64,000 nt of DNA, from NCBI GenBank assembly GCA_963402885.1, contig OY727103.1, positions 5,866,501 through 5,930,500 of the forward strand, given 5' to 3'. Below the pieces are notes generated by a model. It saw only the letters and a list, made by a program, of their open reading frames with translations, had not been told where the DNA came from and made no database searches. The first letter of the stretch is position 1, and each line of letters opens with the position of its first letter. The translations under genes and the position numbers were made by a program. Of this stretch, positions 24,004 to 40,930 are shown piece by piece. The DNA is from Antedon bifida (taxonomy: Eukaryota; Echinodermata; Crinoidea; Comatulida; Antedonidae).

Positions 24004-27000
24004 GCATGGATCAATGTCATTATTATTTCAGAAATAATTCCATAAATATAGATCAAAGTGAAAGGTGAAATTAAGTTGATTTTTTTTCGACGTATAAATG
24101 ACACACCCAGATGTATTGACATTTAGTGCATTATAAAAAATATTTAAAAAGTATGTTTTGTAGACAATGTAAATCTCTCCAGGTAGAATATAGTATTCTG
24201 AGATGAGAGCAAAACAACTGTATAGTCACTTGTATATTGTTATTATATAAAACGAACTTTTCTATGGACCAGAGATTCCGAAATAAAAGATTGAAACGGA
24301 AAACAATTCCGAAATTAATAATACTATCAGACTAGTATACGGAGTAAGCGGGAAAACGTACGTAAATATAAGATAATGACCATCATTTTGAACAGATTTC
24401 TGTATTTATACGGAAAACAATACTGACATTAATAATACTATCAATCATAGATAGCGGTATGGGCGGTAGTGTGAACTATGGACTAGTTGAATCATCTAGG
24501 CCTAACACATTGAACCAAGGAAGAGTTAAATTAGTAATTTAACTCTTTTCTGATTGAACACATGATTTCAAATGACGAGCATCCATGTTGTTTTTACCGT
24601 TTATATTAGCGTCCGTTACAGAGGCAGCATAAACAAACAAACAATCCTACCTTGCACCGGAGGTTTTCGAGACTGTATCCAATAATAGTTGATCTACTAA
24701 CTCTTTTCCATTTTCACTTTAGAGTAGGCATTAATTCCACAAGACGTTCAGAAATTCCACAATAACATGAGGTATTCCGAGTTACCACAAGACGTAATAT
24801 TACGTTTAGAAATTCCGATGGATGGCCGACAGTTAGGCCTACGGTACACACTGTCCTTCTGCCTACTGTTTATTTTATATATTCTTCAGTTTATTATGTT
24901 ATAAGTTATTCCACAATACACCGACATTCATATTATCTCATTCTACAGCAAATCAAAAACAAGGAAATACCAACAAATCATATATTTAACTCAAAAAGTA
25001 TGTAAAGATTTCCGAATGGATTTCCGACGTTAACTCAATTAGCGGTTTACGCGGCTATTTCAAATCAATGATGCAGAACCTGGTATTCAGTGTCAATTTG
25101 AATAAAACAATAGAAAAGGTGTTTTCTGAAAGCATACTTTGCTATAATTGTTACTTCTTTTTGGGGACCTTTTCCTACTCACAGACACTTTTTTTTATTC
25201 GAATTTACGGCGGTAAACCTGCGTTCCAGTAATTTCTGAAAATCGAATCACAGCTAGTATGCCGTACGGTATATTGGCAAAAACAAAACAAAAACGACAA
25301 AAACAACATCAACCTTCCAGAATAGGCTAGGCCTAATATGTACCTACAACCTATAACATATTTAATGTTCATGTTGATTTATCAACGGTAAGCTAGACGA
25401 CACAACCGATTCGCCGGTATTAAAGAAAACAAAAATGTAAAATTGTTATTAAAATTAATTGTGTTTTTAGTCTTTTGTTGGTCTTAAAAACTAATCTGGG
25501 TGGTTATCTGTTCTATGTTACTGTTAATTGTTGGTTGATGTAGATCTACGCATCTTTTATTCATTTTTTGCCTTCTTGTAGGCCTATACCGAATACTCAG
25601 AAAAACAAGCTTTTGCTCAGTTACGTAATCGAACGCGTATGGAAACACACTCCAATACAGCTAGTAATCAGCGCAAATTGTGACCTACAGTATAGAATAG
25701 ATAAAACCACTAAATGTTTCGGTGTTTCAATATGAATAAACATTTTGACATTCAAACAAAGTATAAATCCTAATCTCTATGATGTGTCATCAGTGTCAAT
25801 GTTGAACTTTACCGCACCTCTCATTGCTTTTATTTTCTCTGCAGTAAGCTTTCCTTTGATAAAATCGAATGTTAGCTCTTTTTTATATTGTACACTTTCT
25901 TCCAGTAAAACACAAATACATATTGCAAAATGATGATGAAAGATATTGTTTGGCATAGTACAAATTTAATATTCATTTGCGTTCATTTGATTGCCAGAAG
26001 AGCCTATAAACTAATTATTTAATGTTATATCGTAGTAGACATCTTTGAATTATAACTAAAAGTGACAACTAAATATTTGATGAGTGCATCGGTAGATTGG
26101 AACACCCATTCAGGGGACACTCATAATAAAGGACACTTGTGTCGAAGGTTTCCCTTTAATAGTGGTTCTACTCTATATTATGTAGGCCTAACTTGATCAA
26201 TTGACGCAATGGAGATGTTGGTGAACTACCAAAACGAAAACACCAAACATACCTAAATAAAATATTCATATTTAAATTTACGTATGTAGTTACAAAACAC
26301 AATCGCATTCAACATAACATTTTTACGAATAGGCATAATACCCATTTCCACATTTAACGCACATACACCTTTGCTGCTTTCGGCGCCCCATGGCAAATTA
26401 TTTTCAACTAGATTTTATAGATTCATAATTTGATGTTCGAAAAAATAAATATTAATGAGATTAACAATAATAATTATAATGAATGATTAACAATGATTAA
26501 TAATAATACAATATATTAGGTATCAAAACAAAATTAGACATGATCATGTTTTATTTTATGGCGCATATAAATATAAGCAATCTGAATGCGTGGTGAGGTA
26601 AAATAGGAAATCTGGCATTTTTTTAGATAAATAAAAAAGCTTGTTGGAAAAAGAAAGTCTTCAGCTGAGTCACTTCACACAGCCAATGACATTTATATGA
26701 AGGATTCAACAATGCTATAACTGCCACAGAAAGCGTCCCGCGACCATAGGTATGCCATACTGGCTAAGACAGACCATCTGCCCTAAGAAATCTATTCTAC
26801 TGGAGAATTTTACTAATTTTTTAAAAAGATAATACGAGAATAGAGAAGCCTTAGCCGAATTACCAAATAAGGAAGCACTACCGACTGTACAGTATACCTT
26901 TATCAAATATAGAAACAGTATTACCAAATATGGATGGAAGCATTGGGCCTTCTAGAACGGTATTACCAAATATAGAAGTAGTATTACCTAATTTGTTTGC

Positions 27001-27289
27001 AGAATGATAAAACAACTGTTTGTATAAAAGGCACCCGGAAGATCTGAATGCATGTTTACATCTTCAGTAGACCTTTGCAACTATCGGTACTAGGACGGCC
27101 AGTGATAGTATGAATACTAACCAAACATCCGATGCTGATAGAGCCATAGCGATGATTCATTAATGGCACGTATCCCCAAATCATGTACCTAGTGCTGTGT
27201 AAATACATGTATGTTTTTCTCCAGTTCTCAAGCTCTTTGCAGGTTTAAATCCCATTATTTTTACATACTTTCCTTCTTTTCCTAACTTT

Positions 27290-27600
27290 ATATGTAGCAT
27301 ATTACATACAGTATAGTATTTAGTAGGTAACATACAGTATGTAGCATATAATCTACAGTACAGTATTTTTCGCATTTTACCTACAATATGTAGCATGTAA
27401 CATGTACTGTAGTATGTAGCATGTAACATGCAGTATGTAGCATGTAATATACAGTATGTAGCATGTAACACACACTATTTACCATTTTACCTACAGTATG
27501 TAGCATGTAACATGCAGTATGTAGCATGTAAGATACAGTATTTACCATGTAACCCACAATATGTAGCATGTAACCTACAGTATTTAGCATCGAATAAGCT
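27290..27600 (+). repeat. Minisatellite of CAGTATGTAGCATGTAACAT units
   Basis: About 14 imperfect copies of a 20-23 bp unit containing TATGTAGCATGTAAC. Open frames on both strands here (MLHATYC-type repeats) are by-products of the array. Confidence 0.85.
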
Positions 27601-27920
27601 GCATATAAACCAATGTATGTTTTTTTCAAAACTGTTATTTCTAATAAATGTTCAAAAATAAATCATACCTTAACACAAAATTTGTAAAATTTATTAGGTT
27701 TCGTTTAAATACAACAAAAAATATTCATAAAATTAATGTACAACGCCAATAACTGTTTAACAAAACAATTTCACTCAACGCTTTTTTACAAGTTATCCAA
27801 CCGTGGATGAAAACAAAGGATGTTTTATTATAAGAAACATTTCCTAAAAGGTAATACTGTAATTCAGTGCATATTGCATTATATTTCTGGCTGCCCTGGG
27901 CTAAAACCTTTAGCCTCACA

Positions 27921-28246
27921 GGGGTTTTCTTTCATTGATAAAAGCCCAGTCGTCTATGAATCATCGGTACCTGCAGACTAATGCTTTATCATCCACTGAA
28001 TGTAGGGCTCTTTGTAATCTTGTACGTCTCAACCATCATCTTTCTATATCTGCGATTTATAATGCAGGGCATGACTCAAGTTTACATAATGTTATTACTT
28101 TCGTTTCGTTGCTGCAACATTATTCGCCAACAACCCATAGAATGTTCACTCCGGAAGCACCTAGATTTACACGCCTAAAAAGAAAGAATTTGAATGTTAA
28201 AATCGCAAAAGAAATTAAAAAAGCAAAGGCCTACAGTTTTGTATAG
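27921..28246 (+). CDS. Possible terminal coding exon, unknown protein
   Basis: A polypyrimidine-poor but acceptable acceptor (TAGCCTCACAG) precedes 27921. The frame then stays open 108 codons to TAG at 28246. The product reads GFLSLIKAQSSMNHRYLQ and ends with a Lys-rich tail (IAKEIKKAKAYSFV). AATAAA-like signals follow near 28558. No family is recognised and no upstream exon was found. It may be a real last exon or a chance frame. Confidence 0.25.
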
Positions 28247-29828
28247 AATCTGTCTAAATCCACGATTCCCTGTCCAATACATCTCATATCTCGAACATAG
28301 TGGTGGGCTATCGTAATTAGTCTTTATGTTGTTTAAACAAAATTGATACTATTTCTCATTGTATTATATGTTAAATATTGATGCTACATTTTATAAATAT
28401 CAAAATTATTAATGAAAAGTTTATTTAAGTTTATTTTTTATCAATCAACAATTTTAATGATTTTAACTTTGTTCTGAATATTGTATTTATTTGTTTTATT
28501 GAGGGCCCTTAATGATAAGTTCCGACTGGATAGGCCACCCTCATAACAAATGGTTTTAAATAAACAAATAATAAAAGAAAGGTTCACATATTACAGTATA
28601 TATTGTAAACCACACAGTTGGTCACACAATTTATTTTTTAAGGGTAGATTTTTGTGTTTGAAAAACGTTGATAGAGGATGTGAATCAAGAACCATGGAGG
28701 ATGAGGATGATTGAACAAACTTACCCTAGCATACCATGTTCCTTTGTTTTAATGCGGTGAAGGAACAATAGAATACACTGGAACATATTGCTTCTACCCT
28801 GAAAAAACAATAGAAACATATCGTCAAATAATATGGGTATTCAATACAGAAATATATATGAACATTACTTTAACTCTGATTGTCAGTCGACGTTGACTGG
28901 CAGCAAAATGCGTTGGATAGCAGATTCAACGATTTTACAGAAAAAGTGGGTAAAAATAAATGCTAAAAGTAGTTAAAACAATGATTGCAATCGTTGAACT
29001 AGGTTTATCTTCAACTCGGCGCAACTTAACGTTGACTGGAAAGCAGGCTTTGTTATTAAGTGCTTCAACACCATTGACTTACTTCAATCGAAATCGCTTT
29101 TGTGTCAGAGAGTGAGCGCTTACCGGCTAAACCCAGGGGTCCCAGAGCTTAAGCTGCCCCAATACAATTACTCAGCATTAGGAGTACTAAACCAGGGCCT
29201 TTCCCTCCCGTGTTCCACCAAAATTATCGCTAAACAGATCCATGCATTAGCCTAAGCTCAAGATGGGACTCTCTCTTAACAGGTGTTCTGCTACCGGGCA
29301 AGTAAGGTCCTGAATCTCACCAGAATATTATAGCATATCCAAGATTCTTAACGCTTAAATTACTTAATTTTGTACAAAAAAAGAGTTAAATTACCCATTT
29401 CATTGTTTGGGATCATGTCAAAACTATTAAAAAAAGTTATTTTTATTATTGTATTTTTATCAGCAATTTTAACAGCACTATTCACTTTCATTTTATCTCT
29501 AAGATGAGTCATCATACACTCCTCAAGCAGTGTAAGTAAATATTTAGGTAATGCAGTATATATCTATAAACCTTGTATACAATATCCAAACAAAAAGAAC
29601 CAATCAAAGTCATACAAAAAGCTTAAAATGTCATCAAGAAAGTAAACATGTGAATTCATGTACAGTATACAACAAACACAGTTTTCCTACACAAGTCACA
29701 AGCAGAGCGATTAAATAAACTAAATCCATCAATTGTAGACTTTTTCTTATTTTTCATAATGTTAGGTATCAAAATCATTCTTCTGCATTTATTGCAATAA
29801 ATGTAACTGCAAAAACAGTTAGTCAGAG
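28247..29828. other. Intergenic stretch, nothing coding recognised
   Basis: AT-rich, with one GC-richer patch at about 29100-29330 (ACCCAGGGGTCCCAGAGC, GGGCCTTTCCCTCCCG) that is neither an ORF nor a known RNA by eye. Confidence 0.4.
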
Positions 29829-30050
29829 CAATCTAACAACAGGACACTGAGCTCGCCTTGCCAAGATAGAAACTCGTAACAGTCCTTTGATCTTATGTCT
29901 GGCTGCGACAAATACCAACATTGCTGTATACTGTGTACATATTCTTTGAGGCGCAAAGTATCTGTTAAGTGGCGTGGAACTGATCGTGTCACAGCCACAG
30001 ATAAACCCTTTGATATCCGGAGCTCAGCATCCTTTTGTTAGATTGCCTTG
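29829..30050. mobile_element. hAT-like MITE, copy 1
   Basis: Inverted ends CAATCTAACAACAGGACACT and GTTAGATTGCCTTG, flanked by GTCAGAG on both sides (29822-29828 and 30051-30057), a 7-8 bp target duplication. The body is about 220 bp, non-coding, and matches 50492-50681 in inverse orientation. The duplication length suggests hAT; that is inference. Confidence 0.6.
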
Positions 30051-30833
30051 GTCAGAGTGTCACAATAATATAAACAAAATCCTATTTAGGCCTACTGTAA
30101 ATATAATAAGCTGAAAATGTGGATGGGAATATTTCGACTGCCTCATATAAAATGTTGGTTGATAAATTATGATAGACTAACTCTTATTTGCATTGAGTAA
30201 TACAACAATACCTGACTATAAAATGTTGACCTTTGTGATGAGAGTAATGATATAAAACAAACAGGAAGAACATACAACAACCATTTTAAACAGTGTGAGA
30301 GGAGACATATAGAAGTGACCAAAGCAGTTAGTACTGAAACCATCAACATATTTCAAAATCAAAGAAAACAGTTTAAAGTACAGAAAATCACAATTATTCT
30401 ATTGGCCCAATTCATTTTATATTGTTTTATTTTTCTAACAATTCATAAGGGATCGTGTCGAAGTAATGTTGCTGCTGTCATTAATCAATGGTATTGCAGT
30501 TACTATAGTCAAAATATTTTAACATGATCAATAGCAATTATGTGTTGATGTACGTCGACTTTTTAACTGCTGTTTACTTTTTTTTTGTATCTTGTTGTTC
30601 TTTCTTTTGGATGCACCTCTTTGTCACATGCTACTGTAAAATTGTAAACTCCAAATAAATTATTATAATTATTGCGGCTGCCATACATACAGTTATGATT
30701 TCATGATTAGGCAGAGTACTAAAGAATCTACTGTAGATGGTCGGAAAGAATGAAAGTTTATTAAGGTCACAAGGTTGAACATTTAACCTACCACTTTATG
30801 AAAATTAAGCTCTGTATATATATATATATATAT

Positions 30834-30997
30834 AAATCCAAAGGCAAATTACTGAAAAAAATGACAATGCTGTGGGTATCAGTGGCTGGATCTCAATGGA
30901 GATACAAAAAAAAAAAGCGAAAAGCTAAATCAAAACGATAAAGTAAACAGCCAGAAAAGTTAGCAGAGCTTTCGGGCAACACTAGCCCTTCATCAGT
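30834..30997 (-). mobile_element. Short hammerhead-bearing retroelement, copy B
   Basis: Read on the minus strand it starts with a hammerhead core (30961-30996), runs through CTTTTCTGGCTGTTTAC and GAGATCCAGCCACTGATACC, and ends TTTGCCTTTGGATTTA against a (TA)n run (30815-30833). Copies of the body lie at 34040-34165 (+) and 43604-43705 (-). Non-coding, about 165 bp. Hammerhead ribozymes of this kind occur in Penelope-like elements and retrozyme-like repeats of animals; membership in either is inferred. Confidence 0.6.
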
Positions 30998-31001
30998 GCA
31001 A
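30957..31001 (-). ncRNA. Degenerate hammerhead ribozyme core
   Basis: On the minus strand: CUGAUGA (30996-30990), an extra A, stem II GGGC/GCCC with a 7-base loop, GAAA (30973-30970), and stem III AGC-UCU-GCU followed by A17 at 30961. Invariant core bases are all present. Stem I does not pair (UUGCA before the core, ACUUU after the cleavage site), and the extra A weakens stem II, so self-cleavage in cis is doubtful. Confidence 0.55.
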
Positions 31002-31012
31002 TATATATATAT

Positions 31013-31177
31013 ATAACTAAGTAGAAAGCCAGAACAACTGGAGAAAGTGCTCAATACCATGGGTAGAGCTTAATACAATAAACAAATAAAAACTATGAAC
31101 TTGGTTACTTCATGGTGCTTTATTACTACAAATTTGTTTCATATGACCAGCAAAGCTGGCCACACTCATCAGGTAAT
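31013..31177 (-). mobile_element. Short hammerhead-bearing retroelement, copy A
   Basis: Begins on the minus strand with a complete hammerhead (31177-31122), continues through AGCACCATGAAGTAACC and CCAGTTGTTCTGGCTTTC, and ends at a (TA)n run at 31001-31015. Copy B starts directly after that run, so the two lie head to tail. The bodies differ, but both share a TTCTGGCT-T block and the plan ribozyme - body - (TA)n. Confidence 0.55.
31122..31177 (-). ncRNA. Complete hammerhead ribozyme (type I)
   Basis: All core and stem elements are visible on the minus strand. Stem I is AUUAC (31177-31173) with GUAAU (31126-31122). Then CUGAUGA (31172-31166). Stem II is 11 bp with a UUU loop (31165-31141, GUGUGGCCAGC with GCUGGUCAUAU, three G-U pairs). 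Then GAAA (31140-31137). Stem III is A-CAAAUUUG-U (31137-31128), very short as in dimer-acting retroelement hammerheads. N17 is A at 31127, so cleavage would fall between 31127 and 31126. This matches the known hammerhead consensus without exception. Confidence 0.85.
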
Positions 31178-31191
31178 GTACATATATATAT

Positions 31192-31344
31192 TATCAAACT
31201 ATTTTGACAAAAAAAGTGTGATATGTCCAAATATGGTAGTAATTATGCCTAAATATCATAGTGATATAACATCATCATGTCCATATATGGGCACATTACA
31301 TTTGTTTTTGTCACATCAAATTTGATAGTGTAGACAGAGCTTAA
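31192..31344. mobile_element. TTAA-type MITE, left end truncated
   Basis: TATCAAACTATTTTGACAAA at the left and TTTGATAGTGTAGACAGAGC with TTAA (31341-31344) at the right. Matches 42535-42688. The left tip is missing where the hammerhead element begins, so that element may have inserted into or next to it. Confidence 0.55.
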
Positions 31345-31569
31345 GGGCCTGTTTCTGCTGCATATAGCGCAGAATAAACCATTTATTAAAAGGCTTGCTG
31401 AAGAATTGCATTTAAAAAAGTTAAAGAATAAACAAAATTTGATTACTGCAGTAATTGCAGTAGAATGTTTATATGGTCCTTTACACAACAATTGGAATTT
31501 TCAAATTAACTTTAAAAGTTAGGATCATCAGCTAAATATATTACTCAATTTTTTGTAAAGAACTTTGAG

Positions 31570-33115
31570 ATGGCAACTAAGGAAGTATCTAAAGAGTTCC
31601 AAACCCTCGAAGAAGACGTACAACTTTACAAGCAACAACTGGAAGATGGCCTGAAAGCTGTTGATAGTACTGCAAGAAAATTAGAAAAAAGCAAAGAATA
31701 TAGTTACATAGATATTGATCTCCATGTAGATGAAATGGTTAAAAATATTCAAGAAAGTGGTAAGAGAATGAAGAACCAAGTGGAGAGAATGTTTGAGAAG
31801 AAGAAAAAGGCAATCGAAACACAGGCTGCTCACCTCAATAAGAAAAAAGCTGCAGTCGATGCCAAAATGGAATCTCTAACTCAAGTGCTGGAGAAAGGAG
31901 AAGTAGAGATGGCATCAGTTAAAGACGGAATAAAAGAGCTGCAAGAATTTATCAAGGAGTCACCGGACACAAAACCAAACGATAACGGAGAGATTTACTT
32001 TGTGAAAAACAAGCATCAAAGTTTGTTGACTTTTAACATCGGAAATGTTACACAAACAACGGCAAGCTATCACATTGTGGAACACGATTCTTCCTCCAAA
32101 GGGGAGAATATTATTGTTGTAAAATTGCACCAAATTGGAGACATCGACGAAAGTAAACTGAGCGCTACTTGGACACACCCAACGGGAGAAACGAGCATCA
32201 ATAAAGTCGAGCAAGATGAAAAGGGTGATTACATTGTCGCAGAGAAATACACGTTTCCAGGTGTTTGCAAAATAGAGGTTAGTGCTGATGGCAGTCTAAT
32301 CGAGCAATCGCCAATAATAATCACAGTTGAGAAGTCAAAACTTTTAAACACGATTCCTGCAAAAGATGGCGACGTACAAGATGCCGTGAAATTTGATGAC
32401 GACAGCTTACTTGTTTCGTGTAATGGTGGAATTAGTAAGTATAATTATTCGGGAGAATGTTTGGGTGCGATTGCGCTACCAGAGGGTGCAAAGGTCAACC
32501 GAATGCTGAAAATAAATGATGATTGCACAGCTTTCAGTGACAGTGGCCGTAAGTGCGTAACAATATGCAACATAAATGGCGAGATTGTTAAATCAATCGG
32601 TGAGGGCGTGTTGAAAGACCCTTATGGTATGTGTGTAGATGAGGTGTCAAACACTTTATGTCGCCGATTATGAGGATGATTGCGTGTTTGTGTTTAACAG
32701 CAAAAGCGGTGAGATGATCAGAACTATTGGTGCACAAGATGGAGAGGTACTTAGAGGAACCATTGACGTTGCTTTAATTCAAGGGGATGTCCTTATATTG
32801 CGACATACCAGTAGGAAACTAGAATTATTTGGTAATAAGGGAAGGTTCATTAAAAACCTTGTCACAATCGGTGGGAGTGGGAATGGATTTGTGCTTTATC
32901 CCAGTGGGTCAGTAGTCGATGATGATAACAACATCATTATTGCCAGTAAACAGAAAATCCAGCTTCTAAGTAATACCGGAGATTTCATTAAACGAATCGA
33001 TACTCCAAAAGATGGAATATTTGATCCGTGTGGAATATCCATCATTTCCAATGATCCGAGAACAGTTTCTGTAGCCAATCGTGGTAACAAAACAGTAAAA
33101 CTATTCCAATATTAA
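31570..33115 (+). pseudogene. TRIM2/3/71-like coiled-coil-filamin-NHL gene with frameshift
   Basis: Single-exon frame from ATG 31570 (context GAGATGGC) that shifts by +1 near 32660 and then runs to TAA at 33115. Order: coiled coil with long Glu/Lys helices (about residues 1-135), a filamin/Ig-like domain (about 150-255, with WTHPTGETS), then NHL-type beta-propeller repeats on both sides of the shift (DPYGMCVDE, TLYVADYEDD, DPCGISIISND). TRIM-NHL proteins use such propellers to bind RNA or protein; this one lacks the RING and B-box of full TRIMs. Two bases appear lost between NT and YVADYE. Both halves look well preserved, so it is either a young pseudogene or a real gene with an assembly error. 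No introns, so retroposition is possible. Confidence 0.7.
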
Positions 33116-33116
33116 T

Positions 33117-33570
33117 AGTTCTGTCAAAAATAATCAGAACTGCTACTGTAAACTTATTGTTCTGTAAAAAATAATCAGAACTGCTACTGTAAACATATTG
33201 TTCTATAACAAATAATCAGAACTGCTACTGTAAACTTCTTGTTCTGTAACAAATAATCAGAACTGCTACTGTAAATTTTATTTTTCTGTAACAAATAATC
33301 AGAACTGTACTTCTTCTTTGACATAATATAATTAGAAATACTACTGATAAAATTATTTTTCGGTAACATAATATAATGAGAACTGCTACTGTTAAACTTG
33401 TAATAGTGTAACAATACAGAACTGCTACTGTTCAACTTTTTGTTCTGTAACATGTAATATAATCATATTTTTCTGTAATAAATAATCAGAATTGCTACTG
33501 TAAACTTACTGTTCTGTAACAAATAATCAGAATTGCTACTGTAAACTTATTGTTGTGTAACAAATTATCA
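33117..33570 (+). repeat. 41-bp tandem repeat behind the NHL gene
   Basis: About ten copies of a unit with AATAATCAGAACTGCTACTG and GTAAACTTATTGTTCTGTAA, spaced 41 bp (for example 33135, 33176, 33217), starting two bases after the stop codon. A minus-strand frame through it is a by-product. Confidence 0.85.
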
Positions 33571-33919
33571 GTACTCAGAAATGTGTTTATTGAAATGTAA
33601 TTGACTATTCTTTAGAATTATTTTGATATAATTTTATAAAATATAAAATAATAAGTAATAATAATAATAATAATCCATTATTCATATATAATTGGATATA
33701 CTCCTCAATACTATTTTGGAAGTTAAAAAGAACTAATTCATATATTATATCATATATATTACATTACAAATTATACATTATACTGGTTTTATGTGTTTTG
33801 ATGACTTTCCATTTCACTAACCTGTAAGTACTCTAGAATAAGCCCATATTTGGGCAAAAGCCTACCCTGAGTTGTATTCTTACCTAGCTGTTCAATCAGT
33901 GTATTAAGACAGGACTTAC

Positions 33920-39553
<5,634 letters not shown>

Positions 39554-40887
39554 CTGAAAAAAATTAATTAAAGTAATTAGCTCTACTCTACAGTTAGCAG
39601 AATCTTGTTGTTTATGCTCTAGGCCTAGTAGTAGTTATATAGAAGAAGTACTGTAGGCTATATATGTAGGTACTCCATGGTCTAGGCTAGGCCTAGTACG
39701 TAGTCAGATCATGTTTAGTTAGAGCCAATCATTAATCAATGCTAGCAGCCATCCATCCAGGCTCCAGCAGAGTCTGAGACTGAGCCAGCTATAAAATATA
39801 GTCTAGGCCTATCTACCTAGCCTACTTATTACTAGCCAAGGCTAGATCGGCCTGCACTAAAGACAGTGAGACACTCAACATGACCTTCTAGGCTAGGCCT
39901 ACAATACATACAGCCGGTTGTCTCACTCGGCCGTGTTGCTCTCATCGTTCCCGCCGCGACCGTGCGTGTTTTACTCGCTCCCCACCAACCAGGCCAGGCT
40001 AGCCCTAGCAATAGAATATTATTATTATTGGAATAGATTACTAACTTGTTATTAATTGTAATTTATTTTTAATAATCAATGTCGACACAAAGAAGTAAAA
40101 CTGTCTCAAAAAGTATAATAAAAACAACAAATTCACAAGAAAAATAAAACATCCGAAACACAGGCAACAATTCGTGCATGTTTTTCCTATTTATTCATCG
40201 CCCGCCGCCAACGTTAACGCTAAGCTATCAACAATTTTTGTAAATATTATTTTAAATTATTTGAAATCGTAAATTTACTTATTTATTACTTTTCATTTAA
40301 TACTTTGTATAGGAATAATAAATTATTGTTACTTTCTATATAGTATATGAAAACACTTGAGCAAATACTTTGTTTTATGTAAAAAGATATGGATATTGAT
40401 AAAGGTCACTGTCCAAAGGTCAGTATTACGCAAAAAAATACAAGAAAAACTAGGAAGCTAACAAAAGGAAAGGAGGAAATACAGTAAAATGGACACGTAG
40501 GTTACAGAATGTTCTGGTTTATTATGATTTTTATTGTCTATAAAATGGTTCTGGATATTTTTATTGTTTTAAAACTGAATTCCAGGCCGTACCATGCAAT
40601 AAATACAGCCAGAGACTCTTGGATGGACTGCCTGCTGGATCGACGGGCTGCATGGTTTGGTGTGTGGTGGGTGGGTGGGTCGGCAAAACGTCGTTGGGCC
40701 TAGCTATATGAAATGGGCTTAGGTTAGGTCTACTTACCGTACTTACTGTTGTTGCACTAGCGGATTACCTTTCACATAAAAACAAAATGCCTCCTGGCCA
40801 TACGGTGATGTCGTTTAATTTTAATAATATTATTAAATTATTGGCAAAATAATAATATAATTTAATAATGTTTTCTTTTAATTTCAG
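39554..40887. promoter_or_regulatory. Divergent promoter region between TMEM209 and the MYND gene
   Basis: TMEM209 starts leftward at 39552 and the MYND gene starts rightward with an acceptor at 40887 before its ATG at 40931, so 5' non-coding exons of both must lie here. A CpG-richer patch (TCCCGCCGCGACCGTGCG near 39950, CGCCCGCCGCCAACG near 40200) is the likely initiation zone. Clusters of TAGGCCTA occur at 39600-39910. Exact start sites cannot be read. Confidence 0.45.
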
Positions 40888-40930
40888 TTAATAAACAAAT
40901 TGCAAAAAAGTTGCTGAATCATTTTTCAAG

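Larger units (their letters stand above)
16301..27280. other. Intergenic region without recognised genes
   Basis: Apart from the elements listed separately, no coding exon with believable splice sites or family match was found in this AT-rich stretch. The open frames are short and of unusual composition. A pogo-like fragment (GGGGACACTCATAATAAAGG near 26110, GTGGTTCTACT near 26162) resembles the MITE at 38007-38187. Confidence 0.5.

Noticed and set aside
27181-27661. Repetitive ORFs (MLHATYC- and QYVACN-type)
   Set aside because: By-products of the TATGTAGCAT minisatellite; no start, splice or family support.
33117-33570. CRISPR-like array
   Set aside because: Units are contiguous satellite copies without unique spacers, in a eukaryotic setting.
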